From Streptomyces paludis (GTDB lineage Bacteria; Actinomycetota; Actinomycetes; Streptomycetales; Streptomycetaceae): a DNA stretch of 64,000 nt. The notes under the pieces were generated by a model. The model saw nothing but the letters and a program-made list of their open reading frames with translations, was not told where the DNA came from and ran no database searches. The translations under genes and the position numbers were made by a program. Numbering within the stretch: the stretch's first letter is position 1; each line of letters starts with the position of its first letter. Below are positions 31,247 to 38,608 of this stretch, in pieces. Where the stretch lies: NCBI RefSeq assembly GCF_003344965.1, contig NZ_CP031194.1:7254001-7318000 (forward strand), read 5' to 3'.

Positions 31247-31939
31247 TCAGGCGGAAGACGCGCCGCTGTTGTGGGACGAGGCGGGTCTGCGGGGTGTCGC
31301 CCGCGAGCCGAGCAGGTCGAGGAGCACCAGGGCGTCGTACGCGGCGGTGCCGGGCTCGGCGTAGTAGGTGATGAGCCGGTGGCCGGGAGTGCCCTCCAGA
31401 TCCATGGACTGGTGGCCGAGGGTGAGATCACCGACCTGGGGGTGGTGGAAGGTCTCGCGTCCGTACGCGTGTCTTCCGGCGTTGTTGTTCCTCCAGAGGC
31501 GGCTGAACTCCGGGCTTTTCATGAGGAGTTCACCGGCGAGCCGGGTCAGGTCGGGGGCATCGGGGTCGGCGGCGGCCAGCGTGCGCAGCCGGGCGACACA
31601 GCCGCGGACCTGGGTGCCCCAGTCGTGGAACAGCCCGCGGGACGCCGGATGCAGGAAGGCGTACCGGGCGATGTTCCGCTGTCGGGTCGGCCACTCCTCG
31701 ATCCCGGCGAGCAGGCTCAGACCGCTGGGGTTGGCCGCGAGAAGGTCGTGGGTGCGGCTGACCACATGTGCGGGGTTCGGCCGCAGGCTCTCCAGCAGCA
31801 GCTTCACACCCGGTCGTACGGAACGGCTGGGCACCGCCGGCTCGCCGGGCACCGTACGGGCGGCCTGTCGGGGGAGGCCGGGCAGCCGCTCGTGCCCGTC
31901 CTGCCCGGCGCCCCCGCCGGTGGGTTGCTCACGCGTCAT
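31247..31939 (-). CDS. MmyB-like ligand-binding domain protein lacking an HTH
   Basis: A 230-residue protein clearly related to the MmyB domain of its convergent neighbour: ANPSGLSLLAGIEEWPTRQR, RNIARYAFLHPASRGLF and HHPQVGDLTLGHQSMDLEGT occur in the same order. Upstream of VRPGVKLLLESLRPNP there are only about 60 residues, rich in Gly, Pro and Arg, with no helix-turn-helix. Longer in-frame extensions up to 32113 add only Arg/Pro-rich sequence. It is either a degenerate regulator or a stand-alone ligand-sensing partner that could form heterodimers with 30256-31194. Confidence 0.75.
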   Translation of the reverse strand: MTREQPTGGGAGQDGHERLPGLPRQAARTVPGEPAVPSRSVRPGVKLLLESLRPNPAHVVSRTHDLLAANPSGLSLLAGIEEWPTRQRNIARYAFLHPASRGLFHDWGTQVRGCVARLRTLAAADPDAPDLTRLAGELLMKSPEFSRLWRNNNAGRHAYGRETFHHPQVGDLTLGHQSMDLEGTPGHRLITYYAEPGTAAYDALVLLDLLGSRATPRRPASSHNSGASSA

Positions 31940-32065
31940 ACCTTCGAGTGTGCGGTCGGCCGGTGACCTGCCGGTAGCCGGGTGAGGGGCCCTGTCGTGC
32001 CCCGGAACGCGGTTCCCCGGCACACGGCGGTCTGGCACGGGACACATGTGCGGGAGACGGTTGCC

Positions 32066-32109
32066 GCTGAGAACGATGCCGCGAGAACGAGATCGCTGAG
32101 AACGAGATC
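32066..32109. repeat. Three-copy 14-15 bp direct repeat
   Basis: GCTGAGAACGATGCC (32066-32080), GCGAGAACGAGATC (32081-32094) and GCTGAGAACGAGATC (32095-32109) lie head to tail in the divergent region upstream of the small membrane-protein gene. Unit length matches the larger array at 21511-21680. Confidence 0.7.
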
Positions 32110-32133
32110 GCACGATGAAAAAGGCTTTCGCAC

Positions 32134-32340
32134 GTGAAGACGAAATACAAGACGGTCGTCCTGATTTCCGTTTCCTTACTGATCATGGCGACGCTCATCC
32201 ATGTCAACCTGGACCATGTGCGGGACACACGGCCACGACGGTTCTCCTCGGTGAGCGAGGACAGCACGGCCGAGACCGAGAGACAAGGGAGCGTGCTCGG
32301 AGGGGCCGCAGCCCGAGGAGACCGCCGCGATGCTGCGTAA
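32134..32340 (+). CDS. Small single-TM membrane protein
   Basis: A 68-residue protein from GTG 32134 (an ATG at 32115 opens another frame). A short basic start MKTKYK is followed by one hydrophobic helix, TVVLISVSLLIMATLIHV, and a charged tail. No family is recognised. Codon 15 is TTA (32176-32178), rare in Streptomyces. The end overlaps the reductase start at 32330 by 11 bp, so the two are probably co-translated and this may be a subunit or leader of the membrane reductase. Existence as a protein is plausible, not proven. Confidence 0.5.
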   Translation: MKTKYKTVVLISVSLLIMATLIHVNLDHVRDTRPRRFSSVSEDSTAETERQGSVLGGAAARGDRRDAA

Positions 32341-33604
32341 GCCGCTGTTCTGGAGCGTCGCGATCGTGTTTCCGCTTCCGCTCGTCCTCACCTACGACGC
32401 TGTTTCCACGGCGCCCGATGTTCTGAAGTTCTATATTTTCCTCGGCCTGGTCGCCTATGCCTGGTGGCTGCTGTCCATTCTGCTGAGTGTCAGGCCGTCC
32501 TGGCTGGACCGTTTCGTGGGACTTCCCGCCATATACGGCCTGCATGGGATGCTCGGTGCGCTGGCGATCGTGGCGGCCTATGTGCACGGTGACTTCGGGT
32601 ACGCGTCGAACAGCCTGGCGCGGGACCTGGGAGATTGGGCGTTCTACGGGGCGCTCGGGGTGCTGTGCTACTCGGCGTTCTTCATGAGCGGGTGGCTGGT
32701 CGACAGATCGAGGCTGCTGCTGAGGACCAAGCAACTCCTGGAGGTTGTCTTCCGCCGGCGGCTCTCGGTGTGGATTCACCGTGTGAGTCTGGTGCTTGTG
32801 GCGATGATCTGGCTGCATACCCATCTGCTGGTGCGAGTCAACCAGTACTTCGGGTTCATGATGCTCTTCGATCTGTACACGGTGACGGTGCTGGGCATCT
32901 ATGTCTGGAAGAAATGGATCGCCCCGGACACCTATCTGACGGGTACGGTCATATCCAATGACGCCCGTGGCGAGTCGACCCGCAGGGTGTCATTGCGCCT
33001 TGACACCCGCGCGGCGGCCCTGCGGCCCGGCGATTTCTTCTTCCTCCGCTTCGAGGGGTCCTCCGCCGTGAGCGGGGAATGGCATCCCTTTTCGGTCACG
33101 GACGACAACCGGGAGACGCTGACCTTCACGATCCGTCAGCACGGGGACTTCACCCGGCGCCTCGACAGGGTCGGCGCGGGCAGCTCCGTACGCCTGGAAG
33201 GGCCGTTCGGCCGCTTCGAATCGATCATTCAGAATCACGACCGTGAGGCCCCGCTCGTCTTCGTCGGAATGGGCGCGGGTGTAGCGCCGCTGCTCAGTCT
33301 GGCTGCGGCCCATCACACCACACGGAATATCCATCTGCTGTGGGCCGTGCGCAGCGCGGAGGATGCCTATTACCGGGACGTCCTGGAGGAATACGAGGCG
33401 GCGTCGGGCGGCCGTCTCAAGGTCACCACCAACGTCGGCCGGTTCCGCCGTGAGGATCTCGCCGGCGCGCTTTCCGCGGAGGCGGTCGCCAAGGGGGCCT
33501 TCTTCATTGTCGGTCCGAACCCCGCCGTGCTGGCGAACCAACGTCTGTTGTGGCGCATGGGAGTCTCCGCGCGGAGGATCCACCAAGAACGTCTCACCAT
33601 GTAA
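32330..33604 (+). CDS. Membrane flavocytochrome reductase (ferric reductase/NADPH oxidase-like)
   Basis: A 424-residue protein. The first 205 residues hold about six TM helices with histidines suited to bis-haem ligation (YGLHGMLGALAIVAAYVHGD, WIHRVSLVLVAMIWLHTHLL). The C-terminal half is a ferredoxin-NADP reductase-type module: FAD-binding EWHPFSVTDDNRETLTFTIR (the HPFS motif), then GPFGRF and the NAD(P) site FVGMGAGVAPLLSLAAA. It should move electrons from cytosolic NAD(P)H through FAD and haem to the outer face. The start overlaps the small TM gene, and the flavodoxin lipoprotein follows after 3 bp, indicating one operon. Confidence 0.88.
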   Translation: MLRKPLFWSVAIVFPLPLVLTYDAVSTAPDVLKFYIFLGLVAYAWWLLSILLSVRPSWLDRFVGLPAIYGLHGMLGALAIVAAYVHGDFGYASNSLARDLGDWAFYGALGVLCYSAFFMSGWLVDRSRLLLRTKQLLEVVFRRRLSVWIHRVSLVLVAMIWLHTHLLVRVNQYFGFMMLFDLYTVTVLGIYVWKKWIAPDTYLTGTVISNDARGESTRRVSLRLDTRAAALRPGDFFFLRFEGSSAVSGEWHPFSVTDDNRETLTFTIRQHGDFTRRLDRVGAGSSVRLEGPFGRFESIIQNHDREAPLVFVGMGAGVAPLLSLAAAHHTTRNIHLLWAVRSAEDAYYRDVLEEYEAASGGRLKVTTNVGRFRREDLAGALSAEAVAKGAFFIVGPNPAVLANQRLLWRMGVSARRIHQERLTM

Positions 33605-33607
33605 CAG

Positions 33608-34321
33608 ATGCGGAGTTTCCCCAAAGTGACACATACGACACGTCGCACCTTTCTCGCACTGGTCACCGCCGCCGTGGCGGGAGCCGCGGTCACGGGCTGT
33701 TCGGCAGACGGGGGCGGTGACTCATTGAGCAGGTCGAAGCCCGTTGAGGTCATCCCTCCGGTCGACGGCAAACGTGCTCTGGTCGCCTATTTTTCGGTAC
33801 CGGAAACCGATGACCCCAACAACATGAGCAGCGAAGAGGAGAACAGCGCGCACGTCGTTGACGGAAAGGTCCTCGGGAACGTCCAGTACGTCGCCCAGCT
33901 GATCGAGGAACGTACTGGAGCCGAGGTGTTCCGCATCGAGACGGCGAAGGACCTACCCCTTGAACACAAGACGCTGACGGATCTCGCGCTCGAACAGCAG
34001 GACGCGGGTGACAGGCCGGAACTCAAGGCGACGATCCAGAACCTCGAAGAATATGACACCGTTTTTATCGGCTATCCGATCTGGTGGTACGACCTGCCGA
34101 TGCCGGTGTACACCTTCCTTGAGCAGCACGACTTCAGCGGAAAGAATATCGTTCTGTTCAGTGTCCATGGCGGCAGCCGCCTGTCGGGAACCGATGAGAC
34201 CGTCGCGAAAGTTCTCGCCGATTCCACGGTGATCGGCAACGCCTTCACGATATCGCGCGACGACATGGACGACGCCGAGAAGGAGGTCGGCGGCTGGCTC
34301 GACGGCCTCGGTCTCTCCTGA
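33608..34321 (+). CDS. Exported flavodoxin-like lipoprotein
   Basis: A 237-residue protein. The N-terminus combines a twin-arginine motif (TTRRTFLALV) with a lipobox ending in Cys31 (AAVTGC), so it is likely exported folded with FMN and lipid-anchored outside. The flavodoxin fold is visible in KRALVAYFSVPETD (phosphate loop region), IGYPIWWYDLPMPVYTFLEQ and VLFSVHGGSRLSGT. Flavodoxin_4-type proteins bind FMN. Three bp after the membrane reductase, it is the natural electron acceptor of that enzyme on the outer face. Confidence 0.88.
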   Translation: MRSFPKVTHTTRRTFLALVTAAVAGAAVTGCSADGGGDSLSRSKPVEVIPPVDGKRALVAYFSVPETDDPNNMSSEEENSAHVVDGKVLGNVQYVAQLIEERTGAEVFRIETAKDLPLEHKTLTDLALEQQDAGDRPELKATIQNLEEYDTVFIGYPIWWYDLPMPVYTFLEQHDFSGKNIVLFSVHGGSRLSGTDETVAKVLADSTVIGNAFTISRDDMDDAEKEVGGWLDGLGLS

Positions 34322-34410
34322 AGAATCACTGAGGCAGGTTGACAAGACGTCCTCCGCGTCGGCCCGCGCCGCTCAAGTGCCATGGGCCGCACCGTTACGG
34401 CTTCCAGCCG

Positions 34411-34430
34411 CGGCGGTGCTGCCACCGCCG
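34411..34430. terminator. Hairpin between convergent flavodoxin gene and hydrolase pseudogene
   Basis: CGGCGGTG (34411-34418), loop CTGC, CACCGCCG (34423-34430): a perfect 8 bp stem immediately next to the stop codon of the minus-strand pseudogene and 90 bp after the flavodoxin stop. Confidence 0.65.
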
Positions 34431-35208
34431 TTACGGGATCTCCAGCTCCCTTGCCTCGCGCCGCAGATCGCCGGCGTCCTCGGCGAGCAGCCAGCCCTCG
34501 GATATGAGCTGGTCCAGACGCCGTTCGAAGCGCTGGAGATAGTCGGCGGAGTCCCGGTACAGCTCCCGCAGCTTCGCCGCGTCGAACGGCTCGTCGCTGC
34601 CGATCGTCAGATGGCTCGAAGTGCCGTCCGGACGGGTCGGGTTGGGCCGGTAGGTGGAGTGAGGCACGTCCAGCTGGGCGGTGCGCACACCGCCCCGGGT
34701 ATTGCCGTGCTCGTCCGTGGCGAAACGGCCGTCGGGCCCCACCTCCAGGCGGTCGGCCCGGGGTGGCACCGTACCGTTCGCCACCCACTCGACCAGATGG
34801 TGCAGGCCCATGCTGAACAGCTCGCAGTGCGGGAGGCTGTTCATCGGACCACCCGGTCCACCACCGTCCCCGCGAACGGCCCCTCGGGCGAGCGGAGCGC
34901 CGCGCCGACCTGGGCGAGGATCGCGCTCGTGGCCCGGTTGCGGCGTGCCAGCTCCGCGAAGAACGTCCTCGACAGCTCCCGGTTTCCGAGGTTCGCGTTG
35001 AGGTCGAAGTCCGCGCTGTCGGGCCCCTTGATGCGCAGGGACCCGTAGCGCCCCGGATCGGACGCCTTCACATGCAGGTCAAGTGTGGTCTTCTCCTCCT
35101 CGGCATAGCCGTACGGCCGAGGGAGGGGACATCGGTGGCGTACGGGGAGAACGGCGGGGTGTCACCGTCCGGCGAACGGCGCAGTACGGCGGGAACAACG
35201 TTTTCCAT
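34431..35208 (-). pseudogene. Decayed alpha/beta-hydrolase-domain protein
   Basis: A perfect AAGGAG ribosome site precedes ATG 35208, directly after the CocE gene. The first frame encodes about 33 residues (MENVVPAVLRRSPDGD...). Near 35110-35120 the homology moves to another frame: YGYAEEEKTTLDLHVKASDP, then DPGRYGSLRI and GPFAGTVVDRVVR to a stop at 34841. The C-terminal third then resumes in a new frame from 34844 (CELFSMGLHHLVEWVANG, FATDEHGNTRGGVR, PHSTY). These match ordered blocks of the large alpha/beta hydrolase domain family of 400-plus residues. The middle, including the nucleophile Ser region, is gone. It is a frameshifted and internally deleted gene. The two short open frames overlap by ATGA and could still be translated. 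Confidence 0.7.
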
Positions 35209-35227
35209 AGCGCTCCTTGACGGTTCG

Positions 35228-36979
35228 TCAGCGGGGGATGACCGGGAGGACCAGCCGGGAGGGGCGCAGTTCGTCGTGGTAGACGCGCTGCTGCGCCGGG
35301 ACCGTCCTGTCCGTGGTGGCGTGGGTGATGCGCTCACCCGTGTTCGGGTTCAGGTCGTAGGTGGGGAACTCGCTGGAGGAGATGTCGAGCCGGACGCGGT
35401 GTCCGGCCTTGAAGACGGTGCTCGTCGACCAGAGGCTGATCTCGTAGCGGTACGGCGTCCCCGGGGTCCGGGGCTCCGTCACACCGTGGCCCGTACGGAC
35501 GACGCCCTGGCAGACGGGGACGGCGGCGCCGTCGGGGAAGACGTCGATCAGCTTCGCCGTGAAGTCGGTGTTCTCCACGGACGACGACGCCCACAGCTCC
35601 AGTGTCACCGGACCCGTGACCTCGATCTCGGCCTCCAGCGGGGGAGTGGAGTAGACGAGCACATCGGGGCGGCCGGCCACCGCGTCGAGGTCGACGGGGT
35701 CGCCGTAGGTCGCGCCCGTACGGAGCGAGCCGGGCACGGGGTCGCTGGGGTCGTACACGTAACGGTCAGGTTCCTCATCGCCCGGCGCCCGGGTCGACAG
35801 GCTCCGGACACCGTCGGTGCGGAGGTAGTACGGGGTCCACCGGGTCCGGGCGAGCGGCCACTCCCGCTCCTCGCGCCAGACGTTGTCGCCCATCACGTAC
35901 AGCCGGACGGGCGGCTCCTCCCGCTGGTAGTCCGGGAGTTCACCCTTGAGGTGGTGGGCGAAGAACCGCATGACGGGGGCGTCGGGGCCGAAGTCGACGA
36001 ACATTCCGGCGTTCTGGTCGGCGTCGGGCCGGATCTGCGCGCAGTTGTGGTTCCAGGGGCCGACGACCAGGCGTTGTGTCTCGCGGGTGCGCTCGGTGGC
36101 GCCGTGGTGGGCCAGGGTGGTGTACACGTCCAGATTGCCCTTGGCGAAGAAGTCGTACCAGCCGGCCAGATGGAAGACCGGCAGATCGATGCTGTCGGCG
36201 TGGGCGGCTGCGCTGATCCGCCGCCAGTACGGGTCGTTGCCGTCGTCGTGGTCGCAGTGGTCGCGGAACCACGGGGCCAGGTCGCGGAGTTCGGCCGCGT
36301 CCCGCAGCGGGCGGCGGTCCAGCATGCCGCGGGTCTCCGCCATCTCCAGCCGGAGCAGCTCGGCCTGTTTCTCCGGGTCTCCGAGACCGCCCTCGTCCAT
36401 GAGCCGGCCACCGGCGGCGAAGCCGGGCAGCGGCGACGGTATGCCCCGGCGGTCGGCCTCCTCCGTGGTCATGAGGCCGCTCCAGCTCAGTGTGAGACCG
36501 AGGTGCAGCACACCGGGCGCGTAGTACCAGGTGCTGTCGCTCCAGTCCCAGCCGCAGGTGAACGGCGCGAGCGCGGTCAGATGGGGCGGCCGGGCGATGG
36601 CGGCGGCCCACTGCGAGAAACCGCTGTAGGACATGCCCCACATACCGACCCTGCCGGTCGACCACGGCTGCGTGCCCGCCCACTCGACGGCGTCGTAGCC
36701 GTCCTCCACATCCGGTACCAGGGGGTAGAACTCGCCCTCGGAGCCGAAGCGGCCCCGGCAGCTCTGCACGATCACGGCATAGCCCTGCCGGGCGATGATC
36801 TTCGCGAACATCGCGGAGATACCGTCGCGCGGAGTGTACGGGTAGCGCTGGAGCAGCACCGGGAAGGGGCCGGGTCCGGCCGGCCGGAAGATGTCCGTAC
36901 GGAGGCGAACGCCGTCGCGCATCGGGACCATCACGTCGTTCTCTACGACGAGTTCAGCGGTGTCGGTCACATCGGCCAT
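35228..36979 (-). CDS. CocE/NonD-family hydrolase (X-Pro dipeptidyl-peptidase superfamily)
   Basis: A 583-residue serine hydrolase. The alpha/beta-hydrolase half has MRDGVRLRTDIFRP, SCRGRFGSEGEF and the nucleophile elbow GMSYSGFSQW, with a probable catalytic His in VVGPWNHNC. The C-terminal jelly-roll domain (from about 380) carries GPVTLELWASSS and FKAGHRVRLDISSSEFP. Relatives cleave cocaine ester, glutaryl-7-ACA or X-Pro peptides. GAGAGGG precedes ATG 36979. It is downstream of acyl-CoA ligase, hydratase and SDR genes on one strand, so an ester- or amide-cleaving role in a catabolic pathway is likely. Confidence 0.92.
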   Translation of the reverse strand: MADVTDTAELVVENDVMVPMRDGVRLRTDIFRPAGPGPFPVLLQRYPYTPRDGISAMFAKIIARQGYAVIVQSCRGRFGSEGEFYPLVPDVEDGYDAVEWAGTQPWSTGRVGMWGMSYSGFSQWAAAIARPPHLTALAPFTCGWDWSDSTWYYAPGVLHLGLTLSWSGLMTTEEADRRGIPSPLPGFAAGGRLMDEGGLGDPEKQAELLRLEMAETRGMLDRRPLRDAAELRDLAPWFRDHCDHDDGNDPYWRRISAAAHADSIDLPVFHLAGWYDFFAKGNLDVYTTLAHHGATERTRETQRLVVGPWNHNCAQIRPDADQNAGMFVDFGPDAPVMRFFAHHLKGELPDYQREEPPVRLYVMGDNVWREEREWPLARTRWTPYYLRTDGVRSLSTRAPGDEEPDRYVYDPSDPVPGSLRTGATYGDPVDLDAVAGRPDVLVYSTPPLEAEIEVTGPVTLELWASSSVENTDFTAKLIDVFPDGAAVPVCQGVVRTGHGVTEPRTPGTPYRYEISLWSTSTVFKAGHRVRLDISSSEFPTYDLNPNTGERITHATTDRTVPAQQRVYHDELRPSRLVLPVIPR

Positions 36980-37024
36980 GACTCTGCCCTCTCACATCAA
37001 TCCGGTGGTGTGCGGTCGGTCGTC

Positions 37025-37094
37025 CGTGCGCGTGTGCGTGCGCGTGTGCGTGCGCGTGTGCGTGGGCGTGTGTGTGAGTGCGTGTGAGTGCGTG
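37025..37094. repeat. Alternating GT/CG simple repeat
   Basis: A 70 bp run of alternating pyrimidine-purine steps built from GTGCGCGTGTGC-type 12 bp units, degrading to GTGTGAGTGC at the right. It lies exactly between the SDR stop (37096) and the CocE ribosome site. Such sequence favours Z-DNA. Confidence 0.85.
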
Positions 37095-37095
37095 G

Positions 37096-37845
37096 TCAGC
37101 GCAGGGCGCTGCCGACGCTGATCCCGCCGTCCACGTCGAGGACCACCCCCGTCACATACCGGGCGGCCTCCGAGCACAGGTAGGCGGCGGCCTCGGCGAT
37201 GTCCGTGGGGTCGCCGATGTGCCCCATGGGCACCCGGGCGGCGAGTTTGGCGCGGGCGGCGTCGTTCATCGAGGCCAGCATCGGCGTGGCGATGAGGCCG
37301 GGGGCGATGGCGTTCGACGTGATGCCGTGGCGGGCGCCCTCAAGGGCGATCGTACGGGCCATACCCACCACGCCGGCCTTCGCGGCGGCGTAGTTGACCT
37401 GGCCGAAGTTGCCGCGCCACGACATGGAGGAGAAGGAGAGGATACGGCCGTACCCCTGCTCCTTCATGTGCGGGAAGACCGCGCGGCAGCAGTGGAACAT
37501 ACCGCGGAGGCTCACATCGACGACGGCGTCCCACTCGTCGTCGGTCATCCGCTCCAGCCGGTTGTCCCGGATCACCCCGGCGTTGTTGACGAGGACGTCG
37601 GCGCGGCCGAAGGCGTCCACCGTGCCGGCGACCCACGCGTCGACCTGCCCCGCGTCGGCCACGTTCACGACGGAGGTACGGACGCCCCCGCCGCCGCACG
37701 CCTCGGCGGTCTCCCGTACCGCCGCCTCGTTGACATCGCACAACGCCAGCCGCGCGCCCTCCGAGGCGAACCGCAGGGCCATAGCGCGGCCCAGGCCCTG
37801 TCCGGCTCCGGTGACCGATACGACTCGGTCCGTATAACGCTGCAC
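37096..37845 (-). CDS. SDR-family oxidoreductase (3-oxoacyl reductase-like)
   Basis: A 249-residue classical SDR starting at GTG 37845, 5 bp after the hydratase stop. Motifs: VSVTGAGQGLGRAMALRFAS (cofactor loop), NNAGVIRDN, FSSMSW with the catalytic Ser, and Tyr-x-x-x-Lys in YAAAKAGVVG. The C-terminal YVTGVVLDVDGGIS is typical of FabG-like enzymes. Together with the hydratase it could oxidise a 3-hydroxyacyl or alicyclic alcohol intermediate. Confidence 0.92.
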   Translation of the reverse strand: MQRYTDRVVSVTGAGQGLGRAMALRFASEGARLALCDVNEAAVRETAEACGGGGVRTSVVNVADAGQVDAWVAGTVDAFGRADVLVNNAGVIRDNRLERMTDDEWDAVVDVSLRGMFHCCRAVFPHMKEQGYGRILSFSSMSWRGNFGQVNYAAAKAGVVGMARTIALEGARHGITSNAIAPGLIATPMLASMNDAARAKLAARVPMGHIGDPTDIAEAAAYLCSEAARYVTGVVLDVDGGISVGSALR

Positions 37846-37849
37846 GGGG

Positions 37850-38608
37850 TTACCTCACGGCTCGCTGGTCGAAGAATCGGTCGAGTTCGGCGGCGATGTC
37901 CCGCTCGCGCCAGTGCGCGGCGAACATGTCCAGCTCCCGCGACAGGGCGTCCGGGACACCGGGGGCGGCGAGCAGCCGCTTCATCCGTGCCTGGCCGGGC
38001 GGCAGTCCGGTGAACGACCGCGCCACGGCCGTGACCGTCGCCTCGAACTCCCCTTCTTCGGCGACGGCTTGGACGAAGCCGCTGGGCACGAAGTGTTCGG
38101 CGGGCAGCAGTTCGCCGGTGAGCATCAGACGCCGGGCCAGGGGCTCGCCGACCTTGCGGGGCAGCCGTACGCTCGAACCGGCTCCGGGCAGCAGGCCGTT
38201 GCGGATGTGCCCGTCACCGATGACGGTGCCGGTCCGGGCCACGACCGCGTCGCAGGCGAGCGCCAACTCCAGCCCGCCCGCGACCACATGGCCGTGTACA
38301 GCGGCGATGACGGGCTTCGTCGCCGTCTCCAGCCGGGTGAAGCACGCGGAGACCCGGCCGAGGAACGCCAGCGGGTCCCCGCCCGCGCGGGCCAGCTCCC
38401 GCAGGTGGCGCAGATCGGCGCCGGCGCAGAAGCTGGGCCCGTTCCCGGAGATGACCACCGCCTCGGTGCCGGGGTCGCGCATCGCGTCCGCGACGGCGTT
38501 GTCCAGGGCCTGGATCAGCTCCGGGTTGATCGAGTTGCGGCTCTCGGGCCGGTTGAGCCGGATCCGGCGGACGGCGCCGGACTGCTCGGTGAGGACGGCT
38601 GTGGTCAC
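37850..38608 (-). CDS. Enoyl-CoA hydratase/isomerase family protein
   Basis: A 252-residue crotonase-fold enzyme. The two oxyanion-hole segments are GNGPSFCAGADLRHL and HGHVVAGGLELALACDAVVA. The catalytic-residue region reads NGLLPGAGSSVRLPRKVG; a canonical pair of glutamates is not obvious, so the reaction may be hydration, isomerisation or hydrolysis of an acyl-CoA. GTG 38608 overlaps the ligase stop by GTGA, so the two are translationally coupled. Confidence 0.9.
   Translation of the reverse strand: MTTAVLTEQSGAVRRIRLNRPESRNSINPELIQALDNAVADAMRDPGTEAVVISGNGPSFCAGADLRHLRELARAGGDPLAFLGRVSACFTRLETATKPVIAAVHGHVVAGGLELALACDAVVARTGTVIGDGHIRNGLLPGAGSSVRLPRKVGEPLARRLMLTGELLPAEHFVPSGFVQAVAEEGEFEATVTAVARSFTGLPPGQARMKRLLAAPGVPDALSRELDMFAAHWRERDIAAELDRFFDQRAVR

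Noticed and set aside
34841..35071. An independent 76-residue gene
   Set aside because: Its sequence matches an internal block of the alpha/beta hydrolase family, and flanking blocks lie in other frames, so it is part of one pseudogene.
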